Source: Prionace glauca
Lineage: Eukaryota > Chordata > Chondrichthyes > Carcharhiniformes > Carcharhinidae
DNA: 64,000 nucleotides
Assembly: GCA_037974335.1 (NCBI GenBank)
Contig: CM075760.1
Coordinates: forward strand, 47,202,138-47,266,137
Direction: 5' to 3'
Shown here: positions 32,420 through 41,457 of the stretch, one piece after another
Layout: each line of letters begins with the position of its first letter
How positions within the stretch are numbered: position 1 is the first letter of the stretch
Position numbers and translations under genes: made by a program
Notes under the pieces: generated by a model
Told to the model about the DNA's origin: nothing
What the model saw: the letters and a program-made list of their open reading frames with translations, nothing else
Databases searched by the model: none

Positions 32420-32458
32420 CACAGTGTATTAAACACAGGGAGGTCCCTGACAAAAACC
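32420..32458 (+). promoter_or_regulatory. Recombination signal sequence, 23-bp spacer
   Basis: Consensus heptamer CACAGTG (32,420-32,426), 23-bp spacer and consensus nonamer ACAAAAACC (32,450-32,458). Confidence 0.95.
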
Positions 32459-32804
32459 TGCACAGGCTCTAAAACCCGCTCCGCCGTGCCTGGGACATCA
32501 GTGTTTTAAGAAGCGCGATATTAAATTCCAATGGTGAAGGGGAATGAGAGCAAAACATTTACTAAATCAGAAAAATGTAAAAAGGTTAAAATGAAGAGAG
32601 TTGGAAATGTACTCGAAGAAAATGGAAGAGTTTGTATGGAAATCAGGATGAGCGAAATCCAAAGTGAAAAGGCGCAGTGGTTTATTTCTTTATAAAGCAT
32701 AAAAATTGGGAAAAAATGCAAACAGAAGAAGAAGTCAAAATCAGCGATTGTGCTGTGATGTTTTTGGCAGGATGAAACACACGGAGCTTATTAACTAAAG
32801 ATGT

Positions 32805-32895
32805 CCAAAGATGTGTGGGTTAGGTTGATTGGCCAGACTAAGAAATTCCCCCTTAGTATCCAGGGATGCGTAGGTTAGAGGGATTAGTGGGTATA
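32805..32895 (+). mobile_element. HE1-type SINE body fragment
   Basis: The stretch has ccaaagatgtgtgggttagg, then ttgattggccagactaagaa and gggatgcgtaggttagaggg, the middle of an HE1-type SINE; head and tail are lacking. 32,460-32,800 before it shows no feature. Confidence 0.7.
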
Positions 32896-33004
32896 ATAAA
32901 AAATAAAATAACAGTAAAATAATAGAAAAAGTTAGAAAAAAAACAGTGTCAGCCGATCGCTATTATTGGTCAGGAATAACATCTGTCTTTATAGGAAAGA
33001 AATG

Positions 33005-33150
33005 AATAAACACACCGAAGGTAAGAGCAGAAGGAGGCCACTCGGCCTTTGGAGACTGTCCTGTCATTCATTGTGAACATGGTTGGTCACACAATTCAAT
33101 AACGCGATCCGCTTTGCCCCATATCATTTGCTGCCCTTCGCCCCAAGAGC
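33005..33150 (-). mobile_element. LINE 3' end fragment
   Basis: Plus wording gagcagaaggaggccactcg, then gtcctgtcattcattgtgaa, ccgctttgccccatatcatt and cgccccaagagctac is the reverse of a CR1-like 3' end. Its 5' side stops at the splice donor of the leader exon at 33,158. Confidence 0.7.
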
Positions 33151-33157
33151 TACTTAC

Positions 33158-33203
33158 TGGGAAGAGAGATAAAGATGAGAATCGGAGTGAGATAGTTCAA
33201 CAT
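33158..33203 (-). pseudogene. Orphan V-segment leader exon
   Basis: On the minus strand an ATG begins a 46-bp exon encoding MLNYLTPILIFISLP, ending at GTAAGT. Length, phase and hydrophobic content are exactly those of the leaders at 29.31 and 35.94 kb (both 46 bp). No V exon follows: a LINE fragment starts directly after the donor. A CCAAT (33,270-33,274) lies upstream in the plus reading. The V exon was probably lost at or after that insertion. Confidence 0.6.
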
Positions 33204-33719
33204 GATGCTTCCTGAGTCTGTAACGCGGCAGTGCGAGAAATCCTCTAGAATGGAGAAGCGACAGCAATCTGTCCAATCACACAATCGGGTCAAAGTGAGA
33301 GTAGCAAACGGAAGTTGTGGGCGGGGATACGGCAGACTCAATATTGAGTGAAGTGGCTCTCAGCTGCACTCGGAGCTGTTGGAGCGGAAATAGTGACGGT
33401 TGAATCTATAACAGTGTCTGAGCATCCTGCACCTGCTCATTGTTCAGGTGTCTAACAATAAGTAAAGCGGCAGGGACAGTAAGCAACGAGAATCATAGAA
33501 TCTCAGGGCGCCAAATGACGCCATTCCTCCTATCTATTCCTCTTTGGAATCGTTCTCCAAATCTCCTTTGGTCGCTGTACTTTTTGCACACACAGGGTTT
33601 TTTGTTCAAGATACATATCATTTCTTTCTCAATATTTTTGCTTAATATTCTGGGCAATTATAGCCAGTGGGGTATCCAGCTTTGAACAACTGACAGTGCA
33701 GCAAGTGAACATGATCATT

Positions 33720-33850
33720 CTATTACTACTACTGTGTACAGTTTTGGTCTCCTTACTTGAGAAAGGATATACTGATACTGGAGGGGGTGCAGAGCAGATT
33801 CACTAGGTTGATTCAAAAGCTGGAAAAAGGGGTATAGGGAAAAGGCAGGG
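33720..33850 (+). mobile_element. LINE fragment, CR1-like
   Basis: The wording tgtgtacagttttggtctcc, ttacttgagaaaggatatac, ggagggggtgcagagcagat and tcactaggttgattcaaaag is that of a CR1/L2-like coding part (compare YCVQFWAPHLRKDI...VQRRFTRLI). It has no open frame. Confidence 0.7.
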
Positions 33851-33904
33851 AAGTGGAGTTAGGATGAGATGGAACTCAGTTATGAACACTTAGAATGGCG
33901 GAGC

Positions 33905-34275
33905 GGTGACGAAGGTCCGAATTGATTTGATTTGAATGATTATTGTAATATGGATTAGTATACAGTGAAAAATATTCTTTCCTGTGCGCTACACAGATAA
34001 AACATACCGTTCATAGGAAAGGAAATGATAGAGTGCAGAATGCACTGTTACAGTCATAGCTAAGGTGTAGAGAAAGATCAACTTAATGCAAGGTAGGTCC
34101 ATTCAAAAGCCTAATGGCAGCAGGGAAAATACTGTTCTTGACACAATTGGTACGTATCTCAGACTTCTGTAACTTTTTTTCTCGATGGAAGGAGTTGGAA
34201 GAGAGAATGTCTGGGGTATGTGCGGCCCTTAGTTATGCTGGCTGCTTTGCCGAGGCAACGAAAAGTGTCACACTG
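33905..34275 (+). mobile_element. Interspersed repeat, LINE-like
   Basis: The wording agtatacagtgaaaaatatt, ctttcctgtgcgctacacag, aagatcaacttaatgcaagg, taggtccattcaaaagccta and atggcagcagggaaaatact is a frequent repeat in shark genomes as remembered, ending here with gctggctgctttgccgaggc. The clade is not certain. It stops at the nonamer side of a V remnant. Confidence 0.6.
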
Positions 34276-34281
34276 CGGCAG

Positions 34282-34320
34282 TGTTTTTGTACAAGGGCCC
34301 CTCAGCTTCCTGTCACTGTA
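34282..34320 (-). promoter_or_regulatory. Recombination signal sequence, 23-bp spacer, V remnant
   Basis: Minus strand: heptamer TACAGTG (34,314-34,320, first base changed from C), 23-bp spacer and nonamer ACAAAAACA (34,282-34,290). The loss of the first heptamer base would be expected to stop cleavage. Confidence 0.7.
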
Positions 34321-34410
34321 CATCACAGTCCGCAGAAATACATCGCGCTGTCAGTCAGCCCCAGCTCACGGATACTGAAATTCCCCCCATTTTTTTTAAG
34401 TGTCTAAAGA
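34321..34410 (-). pseudogene. T-cell receptor V segment, 3' remnant
   Basis: Directly before the RSS, the minus strand reads FSIRELGLTDSAMYFCGL, the typical end of a V domain (D-S-A-M-Y-F-C), followed by a TGA at the coding end. Farther upstream (34,391-34,480) only broken frames remain. No leader or first Cys is found. It is too short to stand out as an open frame. Confidence 0.7.
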
Positions 34411-34479
34411 TGACAGAAACCTAATTCCTTTGCCCTGAAAGCTTTCCCAACAAGTGGAATGTAGCTCAAGAACGAGGGA

Positions 34480-35430
34480 GCATTGACCCGATTCTCACAG
34501 CAATGAGTAGAAAGTAGCAGTGGTGGAATAGCTGAAATTGATGATTACAGAGTGGCTGTAATGGGCTCCTGTGTGACCGAGTCTGAAGCAGGAATATCTG
34601 TCCTATTTCAGAAATAGAGAACATTTTGTTATCATTTTATTACAACTAAGATTATCAAATTAACAGAATATATTGTAGATGAAGGAGGCACACGGGTAAC
34701 AGTCAAAATACTCAGTGAGCAACATTACCAACTGAAAATTGTGTAACTTGGGAGCTACCAGTTAGGAGACCAGTAGGTGTGAAGAATGAGGAAAATGTTC
34801 CAACATGTTCACAGAGCTGATGCTGGATCTGGACTCAGTGAGTAAAATCTCAATAGTTTTAGGTAAGAGTTCAGAAGATATGTAGTGACATCCGGTCCGG
34901 CAAAACGATTGATCTATTCCTGACGGAGCAACAGGTGAAAAACAGTTGGTTTATTGCTTTCTTGTCCCACATTTCATCCGATCAGCTGGCAGTTTGTGAT
35001 CCCACTGAGCGGAGCAGGTGAAAAACCAGCAGTGGTCACTTTGCCTTTCGAACTTCTGCCTATCTGTCTGTCTCTCACCACCTTCCTGCACTACCCGGAG
35101 TCCCATGTTACTCTTAATACCCACAAATCTATTAACATCCGTTCTAAATGAACCCAGCGACTGCACAATCACAAGGCTGTGGGATAGAGAATAATAAGAG
35201 TTGTACTAAACTCAATATAGCTTCATTAACAAGGCCAATCTTTAAATTGGACGTGTGTGTAATGGGTAATAGTTGAAATATTTGTGTTATCATGGTTGGA
35301 GTCTTCCATTCAGGGCTATTCGCTGAAAATGAAAAAAATCCTCACCGCCGATATAAAGAGACTCATTGTGTAGCGCCGAAATGAAGAATTCTGGCAAGTT
35401 GGTCTTGATATGATTTGGGTTATATTACAA
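34480..35430. other. No gene seen
   Basis: The stretch contains only short open frames on both strands and no recognised repeat. Confidence 0.4.
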
Positions 35431-35487
35431 ATGCACTATCCAGTTCCCAGACCTGATTCAGTGAGAGGAGGTGAGAGCGACTTTGCC

Positions 35488-35526
35488 GGTTTTTGTACGG
35501 GCTGACTGTGCCTCTGTAACAGTGTG
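35488..35526 (-). promoter_or_regulatory. Recombination signal sequence, 23-bp spacer
   Basis: Minus strand: heptamer CACACTG (35,520-35,526; one change from CACAGTG), 23-bp spacer and consensus nonamer ACAAAAACC (35,488-35,496). Confidence 0.9.
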
Positions 35527-35944
35527 GGGCTCAGCGCACAGTGATACACGGCAGAGTCAGAGAAACGGACCCCGGTGATATTTAGAGGAACTGTTCTCTT
35601 GGTTTTGTCTAATTTAGCTGAAAACCGGTCAGGAAAATCTGGAGACTTGCCGTAATTGTTCAGTAAATATCTCGGAGCTTTCCCGGGATATTGAATGTAC
35701 CAGAAGAGAGTCTCGCCACTGTATTCTGCTGTGTAATTGCAATTCAATATAACCGTCTGTCCTTCCTCGGCCGTGAATTCGGGCCGGTCCTGGAAAACTG
35801 AATCTTGGCCATTGGTTCCTGTAACAACATATAGAATGTGTGAGATATCTGAAATATAACCGATGTAACACACACTGAGGATTTGAGCAGTGACTTACCC
35901 GGCAGTGTGACCATTATTATCAGTAAAGCACACAGGGAACACAT
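35527..35944 (-). CDS. T-cell receptor V segment, alpha/delta type
   Basis: The leader exon (35,899-35,944) encodes MCSLCALLIIMVTLP and ends at GTAAGT; the V exon begins at 35,818 after gttacag. The joined frame is open: first Cys in ILNCNYT, Trp in LFWYIQYPGKAPRYLL, PDRFSAKLDKTKRTVPLNIT and SDSAVYHCALSP ending at the RSS. It is a paralogue of the segment at 29.3 kb in the opposite orientation. The promoter is visible on the minus strand: TATAAAA at about 35,992-35,998, about 50 bp before the ATG, a CRE-like TGACGTTA (plus reading, 36,089-36,096) and CCAAT boxes at 36,069, 36,105 and 36,145. It appears functional. Confidence 0.9.
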
Positions 35945-35989
35945 ACTTCCTGACTGGACAGAAGCTGTTTAAACTGTGTTGCTGCTTCT

Positions 35990-36150
35990 AGTTTTATATC
36001 ACAGAGTCAACTTAGATCAGAGACAACTGCAATTCTAGGGAAACTGGGGGGCGTTTCTCAGTGCTGTGATTGGCTGGCCTGCCTGAGATGACGTTATCTT
36101 TTGACCAATCACTGTTAGTTGACGACGAAAGCAGCTGGCTTTCACCAATC
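35990..36150 (-). promoter_or_regulatory. V-segment promoter with TATA, CRE-like and CCAAT sites
   Basis: TATAAAA on the minus strand (35,992-35,998), a CRE-like tgacgtta (36,089-36,096), and CCAAT elements at 36,069-36,073 (reversed), 36,105-36,109 and 36,145-36,149. A CRE in V promoters is known from mammalian T-cell receptor genes. The link here is by position and motif only. Confidence 0.55.
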
Positions 36151-36207
36151 AAATTGTAGCCCAGGCTGTGGGCGTCTTCCTCACCCTCTTGCTCTCTGTC
36201 ACATTAT

Positions 36208-36757
36208 AAGAACATAAGAACATAAGAAATAGGAGCAGGAGTAGGCCATCTGGCCCTTCGAGCCTGCCCCGCCATTCAATAAGATCATGGCTGATCTGTC
36301 GTGGCTCAGCTCCACATTCCCGCCCTCTCCCCATAACCCTTAATCCCTTCTCTTATCAAAAACCCATCAACCCGCTTCTTAAAATTTAGCGAGGCAGCCT
36401 CCACCACTTCAACGGGCAGAGAATTCCAGAGATTCACCACCCTTTGAGTGAAGAAGTTCCTCCTCAACTCTGTTCTAAACCGCCTCCCCTTTATCTTGAG
36501 GCTGTGCCCCCCCTAATCGTACTGTCTTTTTTGAGCAGGAAGAGTCTCTCCACCTCTATCCTATCCATCCCATTCATCATCTTATATGTCTCAATGAGAT
36601 CTCCTCTCATTCTTCTAAACTCCAACGAGTACAAGCCTAGTTCATTCAGCCTCTCCTCATAGCTCAACCCCCTCAACTCCGGTATCAGCCTAGTAAACCT
36701 CCTCTGCACTCCCTCCAAGGCCAAAATATCTTTGCGCAGGTGCGGCGCCCAAAACAT
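36208..36757 (-). mobile_element. CR1-clade LINE, 5'-truncated
   Basis: The tail (aagaacataagaacataaga) starts at about 36,208. The minus-strand frame reads [40 protein letters not shown] and [20 protein letters not shown], then breaks. About 550 bp are kept. It abuts an oppositely oriented LINE fragment at 36,760. Confidence 0.92.
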
Positions 36758-36759
36758 TC

Positions 36760-36870
36760 ACATTCACATCACTTTCCTCTTAGAGTGAAGGGCAAGGCTG
36801 GTAGACGTAGGGAACCGTGGATGACTCGGGATATTGAGGCTCTGGTCAAGAAGAAGAAAGGGGCACATGA
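36760..36870 (+). mobile_element. LINE fragment, endonuclease-RT linker
   Basis: Plus readings give GKAGRRREPWMTRDIEALVK followed by KKKGAH, which matches the linker between endonuclease and RT in CR1 proteins (PW...I..L...K). It is a short piece joined back-to-back with the copy to its left, hinting at a twin-priming or rearranged insertion. Confidence 0.6.
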
Positions 36871-37299
36871 GTGAGCATTGCTCCCTTAGACATCTGCAGG
36901 ATGAAAGATTTTAAATTTTGAAGTTCAAGATTAATTGAAACATCCGGTTGGAAATAACGGCTGTCCTCTTGTATTCTATAGAATGGGCTGTCAGTCTCAC
37001 CATTAGAACCTGCAGCAATACAGTAGAGTTGAACATTGCAGACAGCCTGATTGTATGGGCTCTGCGATCAGCTGCTTCAGTTCAGTGGTTATCACACACG
37101 CTAACACACAAAAAGTCCCTGGCTCTAAAATCAGGCAGAAACATCAAATGCTTCTCGCTCAGTTTGAGGGACGTTTGTAGAATTTAAATTTTTTGCCCAA
37201 TCTTCGCTAAGTCTGGCAGTTCCCGGGGGTATTTATTTGCTCTGACCTGGGCCCCAAAATTCATTCATCAAAATCAGAAGTATTGAATCTTCATGGCAC

Positions 37300-37670
37300 G
37301 ATGAGAAGAAAATGTGAAGCAAGAAAAGGCATAAGTTCGGAGAAACAGAGAGATGTAGAGTGATAAACATGAGGCAAGAGAATGGTAGAAATGAGGGAGA
37401 GACAGCGAGCTAAATAGTGGGACTGACACTGAGATAAATGGGGGAAAGACGGAGGCGGGAAGGAAAATAGATGAAGATACGATGAAGGAATCGTGAAAGA
37501 AAAATTGCATTTATGTGGAGACAATACAGACGGAGACACAAAGAGAGACAAACGAATGGAGAACAAGAGAAGCAGATAGGCAGTGAGACAAACAAAGGAG
37601 TACACTGAGAAAAGCAATAGCTTAAATACAACCAGGAATTACAGAAAGGGAAAGAAAAAAAGCATAATAT
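37300..37670 (+). repeat. Purine-rich low-complexity stretch
   Basis: The plus strand is dominated by gagagacag/gaaagaaa-like words (for example gagggagagacagcgagc). No unit repeats cleanly. The long minus-strand open frames here follow from composition. Confidence 0.5.
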
Positions 37671-37780
37671 AGTGGAGTACGTGATAGCGATAGTGTGATT
37701 TCCAAGAATATCTTGACACCGTGAGTAACCAAACCAGTAGCACCATCACATTGTTATTCTTCCCGCAACGACTGCAGTAA

Positions 37781-37936
37781 ATACACAAACATGGTGAGGC
37801 AGCGCCATCTTGCGGCGATCTGAGGTAAATGGTGATTTCCTGGAAAATTATCGAATTCTCAAACGTCAGAGTCGTTGTTGCATGATTATATTACATTATT
37901 CTTGTTCATCGTTTTACAATGACAATGCAATTAAAT
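37781..37936 (+). pseudogene. Possible V-segment 5' end, cut by a tandem array
   Basis: This stretch is homologous to 28,430-28,592: catggtgagg, gaggtaaatgg, gaattctcaaa, then ATGATTATATTACATTATTC at about 37,884. It begins with a strong CTCF-like match on the minus strand (GCCGCAAGATGGCGCTGCC, 37,798-37,816). The leader-like part ends at about 37,936 where a pyrimidine-rich tandem array starts. It may be a V-segment promoter and leader; no V exon is present. Confidence 0.35.
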
Positions 37937-38745
37937 GCAGGCCCCCCTATTTTTGGTGGCCCCCTTTTGGCTGGCCCCCCTTTTTTACAGGCCCCCCCTT
38001 TTTTGGTGCCCCCCTTTTTAATGGCCCCCCTTTTTTGCTGCCCCTCCTTTTTTTACAGGCCCCCCCTTTTTTGGTGGCCCCCCTTTTGGCTGCCCCCCCC
38101 TTTTTTACAGGCCCCCCCTTTTTTTGGTGCCCCCCTTTTTAATGGCCCCCCTTTTTTGCTGCCCCCCCTTTTTTGGTGGCCCCCCCTTTTTAATGGCCCC
38201 CTCTTTTAATGCTCCCCTTTTTAATGTCCCCCCTTTTTTGCTGCCCCCCCCCCATTTTTGCTGACTCCCTTTTTTTACAGGCCCCCCCTTTTTAATGGCC
38301 CTTTTGGCTGGCCCCCCCTTTTTTTACAGGCCCCCCTTTTTTTGGTGGCCCCCCCTTTTGGCTGGCCCCCCTTTTTTTACAGCCCCCCCCCTTTTTAATG
38401 GCCCTTTTGGCTGGCCCCCATTTTTTTACAGGCCCCCCTTTTTTTGGTGGGCCCCCTTTTGGCTGGCCCCCCCTTTTTTTACAGGCCCCCCTTTTTTTGG
38501 TGGCCCCCCTTTTGGCTGGCCCCCCCTTTTTTGGTGGCCCCCTCTTTTAATGCTCCCCTTTTTAATGGCCCCCCATTTTTGCTGATCCCCCTTTTTTACA
38601 GGCCTCCCCTTTTTTGGCTGGCCCCCCCTTTTTAATGGCCCTTTTGGCTGCCCCCCCTTTTTACGGCCCCCCCTTTTTTAATGGCCCCCTTTACTGGCCC
38701 CCCCATTTGAGTGGCCCCCCTTTTTAATGTCCCACCTCTCTGGCC
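37937..38745. repeat. C/T-rich tandem array, units of about 16-20 bp
   Basis: About 40 related units built as a run of 4-7 C, a run of 4-8 T and a short link: acagg, ggtgg, ggctgg, aatgg, gctg. Units are interleaved in an irregular order. Plus is pyrimidine-rich and minus purine-rich. Long open frames (PPFLQAPPFF-like) result from the lack of stops in the unit and are not genes. Confidence 0.9.
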
Positions 38746-39710
38746 CCCTCCCGATCCTCTCTGCCCAATGTTCTCACCCACTGCCACATCCATCTGAGCT
38801 CCAACTCCCCGGTATCCCTCTGATCCCTCGATCTCTCCTAATTCCCTCAATTTCCACCCCCCCCACATTCCTGTTTCTCCCGTCTGATTCCCTGTCCCTC
38901 TGCCTGATCTCCTTTAATCTGACTCTAAGCAGCCCTCCCCCGCCCTTCCCCTCAATCTCTCTCCCGACATCCACCGCCAATCTGACTCTAATCCCCCTGG
39001 ATTTCCCAAGCTCCTGCCCCAATTCCTAAGCCCCCCTCCGTCTGCACCTCCCCCAACTCTGACTCATCCCCTTCTGCTAACTCCCCCTCAGACTCTCTAC
39101 AGTTTATTCCCCCCCCCCCCCCGTGATTCCTCTAGAATCCCCCTGAATTGACCCCCCCACACTTGCGCATCCCTCTGACCCTCCAATCCTGCTCCCTCTC
39201 CAATCCCACCCCCTCCAATCTGTCTGAGTCCCAAACTACATCTTTTAATTGCCCCACTTGTGAGTTACTGCCCCTCCCTGTATCCCTCAAACCCTCAGAA
39301 ATCCCCCTCGAAGCCCCCCTTCCCAAATCCCTCTCAAGTTTCCCCAATTCCATCCCTCAGTCCCTGCTGCTGAATCTCTGAATTCCTTTAATTCCCCACC
39401 AGAATCCCGGAGTCTCCCCCTACATCCCTCTCCGCTCTCCCCTTTAATCCCTCAATCCCCGCCCCCCCCCACCTCCAGTTGAATGTCATCCCTCCCCACA
39501 ATCCCTCTAAACCTCCTGCCCACCAAATCCTTCCCTCGTAGCCCCGTCCTCCCCCCCTCCTCCCCACTGCCCAAACCCTCTAAATCTGCCTCCAAATGCC
39601 CCTCAGCCCCACACCCTCCCCCCCCACTGCCCAACCCCTCTTCAATCCCCCTCCAAGTCCCCCTCAGCACCGTAACACCCCAACCCCCACCACTGTTCAA
39701 ACCCTCTCCG
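38746..39710. repeat. C-rich low-complexity stretch
   Basis: Strongly C/T-biased sequence with words such as ccctctccaatccc and atccctctga scattered irregularly, a run of 12 or more C at about 39,110-39,122, and no clean unit. It bridges the array to its left and the minisatellite to its right. Confidence 0.7.
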
Positions 39711-40567
39711 ACACTAAACACAGATTTTAAACTGTACCCTACACTAAACAGAGGTTTTAAAATGTACCCTAGACTAAACACAGATTTTAAACTGTACCCT
39801 ACACTAAACACAGATTTTAAACTGTACCCTACACTAAACAGAGGTTTTAAACTGTACCCTACACCAAACAGAGGTTTTAAACTGTACCCTACACTAAACA
39901 GAGGTTTTAAACTGTACCCTACACTAAACAAAGGTTTTAAACTCTAACGTACACTAAACACAGATTTTAAACAGTACCCTACACTAAACACAGATTTTAA
40001 ACTGTACCCTACACTAAACAGAGGTTTTAAACTGTACCCTACACTAAACACAGATTTTAAACTCTACCCTACACCAAACAGAGGTTTTAAACTCTACCCT
40101 ACACTAAACACAGATTTTAAACTGTACCCTACACTAAACAGAGGTTCTAAACTGTACCCTACACTAAACACAGATTTTAAACTTAACCCTACACTAAACA
40201 GAGGTTTTAAACTGTACCCTACACTAAACACAGATTTTATACTGTACCCTACACTAAAGAGATTTTAAACTGTACCCTACACTAAACAGAGGTTTTAAAC
40301 TGTACCCTACACTAAACAGAGGTTTTAAACTGTACCCTACACTAAAGAGATTTTAAACTGTACCCTACACTAAACAGAGGTTTTAAACTGTACCCTACAC
40401 TAAACACAGATTTTAAACTGTACCCTACACTAAACAGAGATTTTAAACTTACCCTACACTAAATAACGTTTTTAAACTGTACCCTATACTAAACACAGAT
40501 TTTAAACTGCACCCTCCACTAAAGAGTGGTTTTAAACTGTACCCTACACTAAACACAGATTTTAAAC
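39711..40567. repeat. 30-bp minisatellite, two unit forms
   Basis: About 29 copies of a unit acactaaaca + cagattttaa or gaggttttaa + actgtaccct. The two forms (cagatt, gaggtt) alternate irregularly. A few units lack 2-3 bases (for example at 40,251-40,262 and 40,344-40,352). Units are over 90% alike, so the array has expanded or been homogenised recently. As 30 bp is 10 codons, open frames run through it; they are not genes. Confidence 0.95.
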
Positions 40568-41384
40568 ATCTGTCTCAGCACCCAATCCCTCTAAGTTCCC
40601 TCTCCTGCCCTCGCCCTGGTAAATTTCCGCTCCCTCCCTGTGAACAGCCCCTAGACTGACTGAACCCCCCCTTTCTAATTACTGATCCCCCCCTCCCCAA
40701 TCAATCCTCCACCACTCCCCCCTATAAACAGCTCCTGGTCCAGTTGGATGTGGAATCTGCCCATTTTAAACATTAACCTTCAAATGACTAATTCCCCTGA
40801 TACTGAGCAGCCTGTCTTATAATATCCTCGCACTCCCTCACCCCCCGCCCCCGCCCCCCCCCCCCCCCCCCATCCTGTACATCATTCACCGTATTTTTCC
40901 TTTGTTCTTAATAATTTAGCCAGGGGAGGGGGCGGGGGGAACACCCTCTCAAGATTTTCATGTCACACTGTTTCCCTATTTCAAATTTTTCAATAAGATC
41001 ATCTCTGATTATTCTAAACTCCAGAGCGAACAGACTCATCCCACTGAATCTCTCCTCTCAGGAGAAACGCAGAAATCAATCGCCCCACAGCGTCTGTGAA
41101 GGGAACAACATCTAAATCTTCCGGCTGGATGAACTGGCCTCGGAGCTGGAGAAGTCAGAGTTGTCACACTAACGATAAACTCTGAAGAACATACATGTCA
41201 GATACACAACATACATGTCAGATACACACACAGCACACATGTCAAATCATGTCCCTTTCAAGTTGCGTCTTTCAATTTCTTGTTCTCCACCTCAGACATT
41301 TCTCCATTCATCAAACATCCCCCACCTCAAACCCCATCCTGCTCCTCAATCCACTGATAATGTTACAATGACCTGGCATCATTT
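40568..41384. other. C-rich flank and worn LINE piece
   Basis: Continues C-rich to about 40,880, including a nearly pure C run at 40,841-40,872. A LINE 3' fragment on the minus strand (aataagatcatctctgatta, ttctaaactccagagcgaac) lies at about 40,960-41,060. Tandem tgtcagatacacaacatac repeats lie at 41,195-41,245. Confidence 0.55.
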
Positions 41385-41457
41385 GGCTCCGTAGCTCAGT
41401 GCTCAGAGCACTGGTCTTATAAACCAGTGGTCGTGAGTTCAATTCTTTCTAGAGCCT
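41385..41457 (+). tRNA. tRNA-like gene, Thr-derived with TAT anticodon (probable pseudogene)
   Basis: 73 bases begin GGCTCCGTAGCTCAG and resemble vertebrate tRNA-Thr(TGT) along their length (anticodon arm CTGGTCTTATAAACCAG). The anticodon is TAT in place of TGT, which would read the Ile codon ATA. The T arm pairs poorly (ggtcgtgagttcaattcttt) and the acceptor stem has mismatches, so it is most likely a decayed copy. No TTTT follows closely (cctccacgcaatg). Confidence 0.6.

Noticed and set aside
37810-38635. Long plus-strand open frames rich in Pro, Phe and Leu
   Set aside because: They are translations of the C/T-rich tandem array, which has no stop in its units. All frames look alike in content, and no start context or homologue is seen.
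39452-39947. Open frames with a repeated ten-residue unit (VGYSLKPLFS-like)
   Set aside because: The 30-bp minisatellite unit is a multiple of three and lacks stops in two frames. It is a by-product of the repeat, not a gene.
39711-40567. CRISPR-like array
   Set aside because: Repeat units abut with no unique spacers, and the genome is eukaryotic. It is a minisatellite.
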